Shown piece after piece: positions 9,124-19,469 of a stretch of DNA of 64,000 bases (the first letter of the stretch is position 1; each line of letters opens with the position of its first letter). Below the pieces are notes generated by a model. That model saw only the letters and a program-made list of their open reading frames with translations. It did not search any database and was not told the origin of the DNA. The translations under genes were made by a program, and so were the position numbers. Source of the DNA: Lentinus brumalis (taxonomy: Eukaryota > Basidiomycota > Agaricomycetes > Polyporales > Polyporaceae); the NCBI GenBank assembly GCA_001792895.1, contig MARA01000010.1:1-64000 (forward strand). The letters run 5' to 3'.

Positions 9124-10988
9124 CCGGCGGGCTGCGCGGGGCTTGTCCAGTTGGTCCGACGACGTGCTCGGATGCCGGTTGAGGTCGGCCGGCTGCCTCG
9201 GACGCGGGGTCACCTCGGGTGACTTAGCGCGGGGCGCGTTAGGGCCGTACGCGAAATCCTTAGCCTTCGGCGCACCGGCGGCGGAGGCGTCGCGGACTTG
9301 CGCGTAAGGGTGTACCGGTACGACGTAGGAAGGGTCGTTAACCACCTCCGGCGTCTCGCTCTCGCGCGGGCGCTCCCTCTGGAACGGCTGGTCCTCCGGT
9401 ATCTCCTCGATGTGTGCGGAACGCAGCGGCTCCTCGTCCGGTACCTCCTCGACTCGGGTCGCCCTGGTCGAAGGTCCGGAAGTACGGGCAGGCTTGCGGG
9501 CGGTAGCCTTCTTCGGAGGGCGCGCCGGAAGCTCGACCCCGTCGAACACTGCGCGCTTACGCTTCTCGCGGTCCTCGAGGAAGTTGATCTTGTGACGGAG
9601 CATCTCGTTCTCCTCTTCGGCCGTACGTACGGACCGTTGGCCGGAGGCTGTGAGGACGGAGAACATGAGCTGCGCGACCGCCGGAGGCTCGGGCGGCTGG
9701 GGCTGGTTCCGATCGTAGTAGAAGCGGACTTGCTCTCGAATCGGACCCCTGCCGCGCGGAATGGGCTGGCCGTTGGCTAGGACAAGCTGGCCCGTCTGCG
9801 CAGAGCGTTGGATCAGGCCGTCACGGATGTCGGTCTCGACGTCGGGGCAGCGGCCTATGCTACAGTCCGTGTGACCGCAGTAATAGCAGTTTCGGTCGCG
9901 TTCGCGGGGCTCGTTCCGAGGGGGATTGTAGAGCCTCCCGCCGTCCGGAGCGGGCTGCTGCCCTTGCGGATACCTCGGAACGTCGCGGGGGAAGCGCGGC
10001 TGCTGCTCCTGGTGCGGCGGCGGTTCGCGGACTTGGGGCGGGCCCCGCTGGAGTTCCAATCGGCGGTCGCGGTCGCGAGGCTCGTTCCTACCGCGCATAG
10101 CGGTTTGAACGGCCGTCTGCACGAGAGTCTGAAGGTCCTCCGTCTTGATCGTGATGGTCTTGTCGTCGGCCAAGGGTTCCTGCCTCGGGGCGGGATTCCT
10201 TCCGCGGAACGGCTCAGGCGCTCTCGGAGCGGCGTAGTGTCCCCCTGTCAGCGGCGGACGCAGGCTTCCGTACCGCTCGAACGCCGGATTCGCGTCGAAG
10301 TCAACGGAGTCCCCGATCGTATAGGAGATGGCCTCGTGCACTGCGCCAGGGTGTAGGACACCGCTCGGGGCTTGTCCGGGACCTTCTGAGCGAGGCGTCC
10401 GTCGACCGCGCTCCGCTGCGAGGTGTTCAGGAGGCGTAGGAGGTTGTAGGCGGCGTCGCGCTGGGTCAGCTCGGGAGGCTGCTGGTTGATGAGGTACGAC
10501 GCTATCGGGTGGTATTCGACGTAGAACTGCGAGTAGTCCGCTAGATTCTGGAAGCCCTTGGGATACTGACGGGCCATGAGCTCGTGGTAGTCGGCCATAG
10601 TGTACTGGTGGTTCTCGTCGGCTCCGACGTAGTAGTCTACTACGGTGTCGCGCCACTGCTCGTACGTCGTATGCTCGTCGCGGAACTCGGGCATCGAGGA
10701 CCAGCGACGGGAGACCGGAAGCGGAACGTAGATCGTCGCACCGCGCTTCTTGTCCCGATCGTCGACGACGTTGTTCCTGCGCAGGAGGAGCTCGTACTGG
10801 TCGAAGAACCGCTGGACGGTCTCGCGGCCGGCTTCGTCCCAGATCGGGGCGCCGCGCTCGTTCGGGAGAGGCATGGTGTGTGGTCCGAGGTCGCGAGCAC
10901 CGCCCTGAAACTGCTGAGGCGGCGCTGGCTGCGGGTTAGCCGGTTCGGGGTTGTTGATCGGGTTCGGGTTCGGGAGAGGGTCGTCCAT
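9124..10988 (-). CDS. Gag (capsid/nucleocapsid) of the retrotransposon, one frameshift
   Basis: Gag packages the element RNA. From the first in-frame ATG at 10988 it reads MDDPLPNPNPINN, then a Pro-rich stretch and a retrotransposon-gag-like helical region (around ETVQRFFDQYELLLRRNN and YEQWRDTVVDYYVGADE). A shift at about 10350 moves into a basic region. A zinc knuckle follows, CYYCGHTDCSIGRC, with spacing C-x2-C-x4-C-x4-C: the usual His is a Cys and a His sits earlier in the loop. The C-terminal part is charged and Pro-rich. The open frame extends upstream of the ATG almost to the primer-binding site without another ATG, so a non-ATG start cannot be excluded. It ends at the TAG at 9121-9123. 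Confidence 0.85.
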
Positions 10989-11489
10989 CTCGGTAGTCGG
11001 AAGGGGCGGAGAGATAGGACGGGTAGTAGGAGCGGCCTGTGAGGTTGCTTCCTGAATTGTTGGTGGTACGAGGTTCCTGCGTCGGCGGGGTGGGAGCTCG
11101 AGAGGAGGTGCGAGAGGGATGTTCTGTTCGAGGTGGGCTCGGCGAGTCCGAGTCCTTGACGTCGAGGTGTCCGAACGGGCTCGAGAGGTAGTGCTCCCTG
11201 TAGGGGAGGGAGGACGGGAAGCGGAGGAGGACGGCAACGGGGTAAGGGAAGACGGCTCCGAAGGGGAAGACAGGGCGGTAGCGAAGCTTGCGGATCCGGA
11301 AGGAGAGGGGAGAGGTGTGAGTTCCTCGTCTAGTTCCTCGCGGAATGCGCGGAGACGTTGACGGAGTTCCTCGAGGGCGGTAGCGGTGTAGGAAAGGCTG
11401 TCCGAAGTCCGGACGGAGGTACGAGAAGCGGTTTCGGAAGGGGACGGTGATCTCGACAGTTTGATTGAAATCAGAGATGGCCACTAGTA

Positions 11490-11508
11490 CCCCTCGCGGT
11501 GGGCTCCA
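11490..11508 (-). promoter_or_regulatory. Primer-binding site
   Basis: On the minus strand the 5' LTR ends TATCA, then TAT, then TGGAGCCCACCGCGAGGGG. TGG at this place is complementary to the CCA end of a tRNA. I cannot assign the tRNA by eye. Confidence 0.65.
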
Positions 11509-11511
11509 ATA

Positions 11512-12566
11512 TGATACGCCAAGGGGCGAAATGAGCGGGTAACACCACACAAATCTCCAGCCAAGGACTGTATGCACGTATTTTATATGCGAGGAGGGAA
11601 GAGGCTCCTAACCAACCCTAACTGAACGGAGACCTATGTCCAGGAGAGCTACGTACGACTCCCGACTGACAGGAGCGTCCAGAACGAGACGCGGAAACCA
11701 CGGAGAAGAATGGAGGGAACTGCACGGAGACGGGACGGTAGGGAGGACTCAACGGTGCCTGCCCGGACGGCGAGGAGACTTCCGACGCACGGACGCGACG
11801 GGTGCGAACCACGTAGGACACGGAGAGGAGACCACGGAGACAGTAGCGGATGAAACGGGTTCGAACTTATCGACTCGACGGCGGTAGGACTTCTTGACGG
11901 TGACGGCGATACTTTCAATGGTGAGCACGGAGCGGCGGCGGTAGACTTAGAGCTGAACTGTGGGGAGAACGGAATCTGAATTGCACACCGTGCTACCGAA
12001 GGTACAAAAGCAAAGCTACCCTAACGACAGCACGCAAGCCTCGGAAAGCCCTCGCAAACGGTCCTGAGCCAATAGGGGCGGGCGGAGCTCCTTGCGCACG
12101 GACCTGCTGTCAGCCTTTAACCACAGCTAACCAACCAGCGCGCGCGCCGAGCCCCAACCGGTTCGAGGCGCTAGCGACCGACGTTTACCCAAGATGGTGG
12201 CGCGGAGCTCCAGCTCCGGCGATAACCACCTCGACCAATCAACTGGCGTGGGGACGCTCCAGAACCCCTCCGACCGTGCGTCCGTGACCGAGACTGCGTA
12301 CGAGACCTCGGAACTGCGGCTAGATGCCTCGTCGAGGACGTGGACTGTCTGACAGGCCACCGCTCGGTGCGGACGAGCTGCAGACCGCGTTGTCCGGCCT
12401 GTGCGGGGGTTCGGACGGTAGGAAAGGTGACGGAGCGATAGGGAAGGAGTACGGTGCTGCGACGAGCGTACTGGCCACTGTAGGACGGTCGGGAGTACTG
12501 GGCTCGCTCCGGCGGACCTTCCGAAAGGGCGCAAATTCCGTGCATAGACGTGTCCGATACCTATCA
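11512..12566 (-). repeat. 5' LTR of the Ty3/Gypsy element, complete (1055 bp)
   Basis: On the plus strand it runs from TGATACGCC (11512) to ATACCTATCA (12566), with perfect 5-bp inverted ends TGATA/TATCA. It matches 1-835 of the window over its last 836 nt. The flanking host sequence to the right begins TCGGAACC. Confidence 0.93.
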
Positions 12567-12756
12567 TCGGAACCTCGGTTATGTACTCCGTGTCATGTCC
12601 ATTCAAACCGCTGCACCTAAGTTATATGACGCGAGGTTTCTCCTCTGCATACTGACCAGGTAGATTCCCCAATTTTCGACCTAACCCTTTCTACATCGCC
12701 GTCGCGTGAAGGTGAGTGGGTCTAGGCATGTGAATCAGCAAAGACAGCACTGAGAG

Positions 12757-13020
12757 TCACAGCACGGAAGGCTTACGCTTCCAAAACATCTCATCGAGAT
12801 GCGCCCCATCGTCTTTCGGATCGAACTTCACGGACACTGGTTTCTTGTATTCCTTTTGCGGGGCAAGGGAGCCCATTGTCATGCGTTCGCGCTCACATGA
12901 GTTTTCCGCAAAGCCGTTCTTTGTCACTTCTCCGGCCGATGTTGAGTCTGTCGATGTCGACGGTAAGTAACGGAAGTCAAAGCGGAAGGGACGGGGCTGG
13001 GGGAGACTCGTCTTGATCAC
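12757..13020 (-). CDS. Possible gene remnant, hypothetical
   Basis: An 87-codon frame ends KPVSVKFDPKDDGAHLDEM followed by FWKRKPSVL and a stop. The composition looks protein-like, but no ATG-exon model reaches it convincingly. Upstream on the same strand lies a (GAG)n tract. It may be the tail of a host gene next to the retrotransposon insertion, or noise. Confidence 0.2.
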   Translation of the reverse strand: MIKTSLPQPRPFRFDFRYLPSTSTDSTSAGEVTKNGFAENSCERERMTMGSLAPQKEYKKPVSVKFDPKDDGAHLDEMFWKRKPSVL

Positions 13021-13072
13021 TTAGCGCCCATACGCGACGCGTCGACCACGTGATCCTCCGACGTTCGAGTTT

Positions 13073-13125
13073 CTCCTCCTCCTCCTCCTCCTCCTCCTCC
13101 TCCTCCTCCTCCTCCTCCTCCTCCT
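13073..13125. repeat. (CCT)n microsatellite
   Basis: About 17 perfect CCT units in a row. Confidence 0.97.
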
Positions 13126-14580
13126 GCCTGGGCTCTGCACTGTGCAACAATCTACCTAAAGTCCTGCTATTGAGTCGACAAGTCGCATTGGTTGGTATCA
13201 TTGTACGTCTAGCTCTGTCAGTCATCAAAATTCCCGCTACCTTTGAAAAAGAGTAGAGGGTCTTGTTAAAAAAACCGACATCGGGAGAAAAGCTCTGAAA
13301 CTTACAATTCACGTGACATATCATGTGATGTGCACTCGGTGGTATACGGCGCTATTTCTCTGCGGCCTGCCCTTCTTGACTCTGCCCTTTTGCTCCTCGT
13401 CTCTAGGTCTTCGCTTTTCGCCATGAGTCTATGACTGCACTCACCAGGCTCCGCAGCATTGGTTTGCTTTTGCTTTTTCCTTCGTATCCTTCAGCTTCGT
13501 GTTGTCACAACGTCCCGCCGCACGCTGTTTTACCAGGACGACATATCGTCATTCACAGCATCCGGTCCGCTCGTCCTTTCTACCACTTCTGTGAAGTCTC
13601 CGACGTTATGTGAGTCGATGAACTTCTCTACGTCTCGCTTCTACTGATGCTTTTCGACCGCATAGCTACTTCCAGCACTTCCCCCGCTTAAGTATCCGCC
13701 GACGATCGGAATATTGCATCGTCCTCCCATGGCCAGGGGAGTAATCTCGTGGCTGGCAGCTCTCGTGGATCTGCCTCTGATGTACGAGTACATGCCTTGC
13801 ATGGCAATATATGCCCTGGAGCCCGTATGCTCTTTGCACCTTAACACATGGACGCGTTCCATGCTGCAGTTTTGCGCACAGCCCTCGTGGGCAGTAAGTA
13901 CAGCAGTGTCTCGTGGTGTCGCTACCCAGGACGATGCACACGTTCTCCAAGCTGTGCTACTACACTAATTACTCAGTATCGTCTGGTCAATGTGTGAGCC
14001 GAGGATGCAAACACTGTTAGTGCACCGTGTCAATTCTGTACAGATGCTCTGAGACTGTAGCACCACCCCCTGTTCCCTGACAACTTCGAGGGCTATCTGT
14101 GACCTTAACATGTCGTAAGTGAATTCAGGTGCTGTGACAACAAAGGTAGCGGGCTTTTGCCGTCTCGACGGCGCTAGACTTATTCATGCAATTTAGATAC
14201 CCGGAGAGCTGGCAGGGCGATGCTGCGACAGTGCAGACGGGAGTCTCTTGCGGAGCGATCTGCGAGCGCCGTACACTGGTGAATGTGACTCCGACATAGT
14301 TACTACCATGGACGATGGACGATCGAGCTCTGCGTTCAGTTTTGTGATCGTGATTTTGTCCAGTGCATGTTGACATCACAGATTTGGCGCGGATATTGCC
14401 CCAGATTACATCAGATTACAACGGGTATACAATCAATTATAATGGATTACAATGTCGGTAATCATTGTGTATACGCAATCCATCAAAAGGCCCTTTTAAT
14501 CGCATCGCGCTGCTTGCAAGCAGCATGCAATCGGTACAATGATTCCACAACTTACAAGGCCAACCGAGCCAGAGGTCATT

Positions 14581-14735
14581 TGTAATGGCCAGGTGTCGAG
14601 AGCGGGCAGAAGTCAAGCGATAGAGATGATATTTGAGTGACAAGGGTGAGCTACAGGACGTGGGCAAGCGAGAGACGAGTACACCAAGCCATACTGGCGT
14701 TGGTTTGGCAAAGAGAGACGTATCGTAGAGGTACC
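14581..14735. repeat. Dispersed repeat, copy 1
   Basis: It shares TGTAATGGCCAGG and CCATACTGGCGTTGGTTTGG, plus the intervening pattern, with 16545-16702. The right end resembles the inverse of the left flank of copy 2, so a MITE-like foldback origin is possible. Confidence 0.7.
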
Positions 14736-15449
14736 ATAAAGTAGGAGATGCGAAGTATCGTGGGGCGTAGTCGAGGATACAGGGGATCGAGACGAGAACG
14801 AGACGAGAGACGAGAGATTGCCGCTTGTACCAATCATGGCTACGTGGGCTTCCAGGGAGAGCGACTCCTCTGGACCAAAGTCGAGAGTCACCAGGGGTAG
14901 AGGGTTCCCTGCGTGACGGGGTGCGATGCGTCAGTTAAGACCGAAGCCTAGGCCTGACCAAAGCGGAGACGAGACGAGACGAGAGCGAAGCCTCGCAGCA
15001 CGTGGACCGTAGCCGCTGCGTGCGAACAAGCTCCGAGAGGCCGAAAATACGAGGCACTGCGTGGTTATGACCGCAGCCAAGGCCCACGAGTCCAAGCGGG
15101 CGTGAGAGATGCACTGGGGAATGAACAAGAGTCGGGGTCGAGGACGAGGGACATGGTGCGGCGACGGTGGCTGAGAGACGACGAAAGGGGGACAAATCCA
15201 ACGAGGTCGGCATGCGGACATGGAGAGGTGTGCTTTATGATCGAGAGGGATAGCGGGAGTGTCGAAACTCGAGGCGCACCGGGGGATCAAAGGTGTGAAC
15301 GGGGTCAGATAGCGGTGAAGAGGTCGAAGAAAAGCGTGGGATTGGCGTCAAGAATGAGAAACTTGAAGGCGCAAAATTTTTGAAAACGCGCAGAAGCGTC
15401 GAGGACCGCCGCTCGTCCCGAGGCGGCGTCTGACGAGGGAGGACGCGCC

Positions 15450-15660
15450 GCCGTGTGTGCGCGCAGCGTCGCTGAGAAGGGAGGAGCGCGCCGCCGGCGT
15501 GCGCCGCGTCGTCCGAGAGTGTGCGCGTCGCGCGTGTCCGCTGCGACGGCCAAGAAAAGGGACGGAGCTCCGCATGCTTGCGCAGCGTCTCTCCAGGTGT
15601 GTGCGCGTCGTGCGTGTCCGCTACGACGGCCGGGAAGGGGCTCGGACACGGAGGGAGACC
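15450..15660. repeat. GC-rich imperfect tandem repeats (about 70-80 bp period)
   Basis: Units containing GTGTGCGCGTCG and GCGTGTCCGCT.CGACGGCC recur about 80 bp apart (15517 and 15597), with a weaker copy before them. The long minus-strand frame across this tract is low-complexity and not called as a gene. Confidence 0.55.
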
Positions 15661-16544
15661 TGCGTCGTCGCAAGGTCCTCCGCCTCCGCTCCGTACCTGC
15701 GCCGACACGGCGACTGCACTCTGGCAGTCCGTCGTGTCCTTGGCCTGCCTCCGTTCCGCCGCCTGAGGTCTCCAGGGCGACGTCCGCGTCGCTTCGCTCC
15801 TTGTCCGCGCCCTCCGGGGGCTCCGTGTCCTCGCCCTCTATCCCCTCTTTTTCCGCCGAGGCTTCTCTCTCGGGACGAGAGAGAAACAAGGCGTACTTGA
15901 AAAAAAATCTCCGAAAACTCCGGAAATTTGTGCTTGAAGTCGAGGGAGGGCGGGCGGGTGACGGAATGACGTGAGATGAAGGTGGGGAACGAGCGTGGTC
16001 AGGGGATCTTGACGGAGGGAAGACGGCGAGGTGTTGGGGTTCAAAGGTACGGGGAGGGGTCGAGAGGACAAGCAAAAATCAAAAATGAGGACAAACGAGT
16101 GACCGTAAACCAAAAAACTCCAACAGCGCGTCTCCAATGGCTTTGGAGCGCGTCGTGCGGTGCGGTCGCGGCCCTGACGCGGTGGATCCGAGTGGGTGCG
16201 AGTGCGAGCGAGGAGGGAGGTGAAGATGGACTTGAACTGGCGAAGAAGAGGGTGTGTGGCGAGAGCCTGCCGCCGCCCACGTTCGAGAGGGCTATGCGCG
16301 ACGGGCAGACTTGAATAACTCGTCGGGGGACGAGCAACTACGCGAGCCTCGAGATAGGGGCTTGTAGGCGGGCGAGCAAGGGGAGATGATGCACTGGCGT
16401 GATGAATGTTGATAGAAACGCAGCCGGTGTTGATTAGAAGTCGAAATGAGTGATAGATGTCGCTGCCAGGGACTGCGAGCGACCGAGGAGGAGCGAGGAC
16501 CGAAAACCGGGCTTGAGCTCGCTGATTTGTTGGCCAAACCAAAC

Positions 16545-16702
16545 TGTAATGGCCAGGCTGTCGAGGGCAGGGCTGAGGCGAGTCAAAGACGTGACATTGG
16601 AGAAGCTAGAGCGAGCTACATGACGAGGACAAGCGAGAGACGAGATAACCAAGCCATACTGGCGTTGGTTTGGCCAAGAGAGACATATCGTAACGAGGGC
16701 GG
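16545..16702. repeat. Dispersed repeat, copy 2
   Basis: Diverged copy of 14581-14735. Its edges carry TTGGCCAAACCAA (about 16528) and the inverse GTTGGTTTGGCCAA (about 16664), suggesting a short foldback element. Confidence 0.65.
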
Positions 16703-16704
16703 TA

Positions 16705-17301
16705 CAGCTATTTCCAAAACAAGTGGCCGGGCGCCACTTGCGCACTGCACATTCTGCACGAAAAATTCGAAAAATCCTCGATATTGTGGGTGCCTCCTGA
16801 GCCCAGCGACGCATCTCTGTGAGCTCGTATGGGTCCTACCAGTCTTCCTGTGAGTTTGTGAGCGTCCGCGAGACACATATACCCCAGCAATGGGACGACG
16901 CAGCGGTCCCGTCATCGAGCGCTTATATCCGTGGATGACGGCGAACATCTACACTCATCTACAGCGGCCGGAGGGACACAAAAGGCACTTAATCTGCGAC
17001 GAGAATGGATACCGCAGTCACAGAAGTAGAATTCAGGTCGCTTGCGACCGTAGCCCTCGAGCAGGATGCTCTGAGAGCCATCGATGACCTGGTGCATCCA
17101 TTCCGCTACAGCACACTTACCGGGCTCTCAAATTGCTCAGGCAGACTGGGGGTACCTCGGGCAGCCCTACCACGTTGATTGTAAGCCCTACGAAGACGTA
17201 GACTGGGTGCACACGAATTGTCTGAATTTCTTGAATTATTTGCGTCAAAAGTGTACGTGCGTCAGTCGGAGTTGGGCGGCCACTTGTTATGGAAATAGCT
17301 G
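16705..17301. mobile_element. Tc1/mariner-type MITE, about 597 bp, TA target duplication
   Basis: The left end CAGCTATTTCCAAAACAAGT and the right end, read in reverse complement, match at 24 of 25 positions. Weaker similarity continues inward for about 50 bp more. Both ends are flanked by TA. No transposase is encoded. Confidence 0.8.
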
Positions 17302-17728
17302 TAAGTACTGGATTCCTAACTAGGTAAGTCACGCGTAACGGTAGCCGTTACATCATTGCAGTTGATTGTAAGCTGTTCAAATTGTCTGATTGCGTTGCGG
17401 TAGGGACTTCTAGACTCATCATGGACTCGAGCATCACATATAAGAGAAAAGTGATTATATTGTCCCAACAACGATACAGGCATAGAGTACTACTACGAAA
17501 TACGAAGGGCGAGAGGCATCTGCGAGCATTGGTACGACCGGCAGACCTACGACGGCGACCCATAAGAACTTGAACTCTTTAGACGTGGTAAGGAGGGGGC
17601 CACTTGATTGGACCAAGCACCAGACGAAAGCTGCCAGCTCAGAGCACCCAGAGCACCAGAACAAGTCAGATGTCCGCACAAAGAGAACATAGAACCAGAA
17701 AGCCCCAGAGTAAACCAAAGTGCCAGCT

Positions 17729-17797
17729 AGACAGCGCGAGACCCAGCGACTAGACAGCACAAGAGCCAGCGACCAGACAGCGCGAGACCCAGCGAAA
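17729..17797. repeat. 23-bp tandem repeat, three copies
   Basis: Three units beginning AGACAGCGCGAGACCCAGCG run head to tail; the middle copy has three substitutions. Confidence 0.85.
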
Positions 17798-19469
17798 ACA
17801 CGCCCTCGGGGAGACAGCCCGTGAAGTTGAAGGGCCACGGAGCAACTTGCAGCCAGCAGTCACATCGAGCATTTGAACGGTCGACGTAACCGCGCGGAAG
17901 AGGAGGGGAAGGATGAGACCTTCAGGGACTCGGGGAAGGTGTAGTGCGCGAGACAAGGGGAGACGACGACTTGACGACGACGTACCAGGTGTTTCAAACC
18001 CAGCCGGGAACTGTACAGTTCTGATGCCGAGTACGCAACCAGTAGAGCGCCGAGCTTCAGAGGACGTCGCAAGCAAGACGGGGATTCTGCTGCCTGGCAA
18101 GGACACTGCAAGTGAGATGGAAGAGAGTCGCAAGGGGAGTGCAATCAGCACAACAATCGCGACGGTTACAATAGGTTACAAATGCCGTGGAATAATCAGT
18201 AAGCCTTACTACTTAGTAACAGCGCTCAGTAAGTATTTCATGGATAGTAGTCACATATCTTCTATTGTAAAACATCTCGGTCACTATATCGGGAAAGCAA
18301 ACTTGCCATACATAGGAATTTTGTGTGTTTACCATCCGCTCAGTTGTTTTCTTCGCAGTAAACTTGTAAGTAGACTGTACACTCACTGTAGAGCGTGTCA
18401 TCGAAGTCACCTATGGTTAGTTTGACAATGAGCAGAATAGACAGCCCTGCCATTAATGTGGCTGGCACACTCAGATTGGCAGCCCGCAATTTGGTTCGAG
18501 GTCCGATCAATCGGCGTTTCGTAGAGCCCTATCGGAACTTAGAAAACACATTACGTCATCTGCACGTCGGGCGCAGCGCGACGCGACGCGTCCTCTTAAC
18601 CAAAACCAAGCGCCACCGCGACTGCGACGTTCTCGCCCAATGGCGGCGCGATTAGGAACGCGTAATACATGTTTTCCGATGCCGCCGTCTGTTCCGACGC
18701 TTTGGATGATGCAAAGGGCCTGCCACCGGGCAAGGAGCGTGCGAGCACGGACACGGACACAGAGTAGTTACTATAGTTGAATAGCGCAATGTTCAACTGT
18801 ACTCACAGTAATCGGTTCATCTCTCTATACTTCTCATGTCAAGCACATTCAGGTACACTCGCCAGACAGCGGCGGACGAGGGCGGGCACCAGCCCGCCCG
18901 AGTGCGCTGCTGTCCTTCATTTCCCGTGGCAGGGGCACGGGAACCTGCTAGTATTGTACCAAATAATCTTCGGCCTTGCAACTTCTGCGCCGTTTCTGTG
19001 ATGCTTAGCCCGCCGGCCTGCGAGGCTGGCATTGTCACCCTCCATCTTTGAAGAGCCATGATATGGCTGTTCCCACCTAGCTCTGCCTGAAGCATCCAGG
19101 ACCCGACATGTCAACCACCACCATGTCTATTCTCCTCGTCCATTACATCTCGTCTCTCGTCCACTTCCTTGTCACCGCTCGTATACCCCTGGATAAACCC
19201 TTCCTGGTCCTCGTTACCGCGGTAAAGCTCTGCTCGTGGGATGTTGTTCAAGCTCATATTCATACACCTACGATCTCTCTCCAACTGCAACGTCTCACTG
19301 GTCGCCTCTGGAACACCCCGCCCGTCTCTACTGTCGACTCCATCGCACCCGTGAACACTGCGTCCTCCGCTCGTCATCAGGTCTGCCGCAAGATCACGAA
19401 ATTCAGTCGCACATCTAAGGCGCGTTCCTTTCCTCATCGCTGACACTTTGTCGAAGCTGACAGGCTGGC

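Larger units (their letters stand above)
1..12566 (-). mobile_element. Ty3/Gypsy LTR retrotransposon, about 12.8 kb, left end outside the window
   Basis: Positions 1-835 repeat 11731-12566 in direct orientation, and all retroelement domains between them lie on the minus strand. The order is gag, protease, RT, RNase H, integrase, and the RT-RNaseH-INT order is diagnostic of Ty3/Gypsy (Metaviridae). LTR termini are TGATA and TATCA. A primer-binding site lies just inside the right (5') LTR and a polypurine tract just inside the left (3') LTR. By comparison with the complete right LTR, about 219 bp of the left LTR fall outside the window. Two features are unusual: about 3.65 kb with antisense genes between integrase and the 3' LTR, and a second hairpin plus polypurine copy after integrase. 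The reading frames carry about a dozen apparent one-base deletions but no nonsense codons in the expected frames apart from the gag-terminal TAG. The target-site duplication cannot be checked because the left flank is missing. Confidence 0.95.
12567..19469. other. Repeat-rich intergenic region
   Basis: About 6.9 kb without a gene I can support. It contains microsatellites, tandem repeats, a dispersed repeat in two copies and a MITE, listed separately. Open frames here lack ATG-exon structure, domains or sensible composition. TG-rich and purine-rich tracts suggest decayed transposable elements. Confidence 0.6.

Noticed and set aside
14380..14480. AT-rich palindrome-like stretch (GATTACA-type repeats, GTATAC ends)
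   Set aside because: The inverted match is short and imperfect, with no target duplication; too weak to call an element.
15305..16075. 256-codon minus-strand open frame in the repeat-rich region
   Set aside because: It reads through GC-rich tandem repeats; Arg/Ala/Ser low complexity on both strands.
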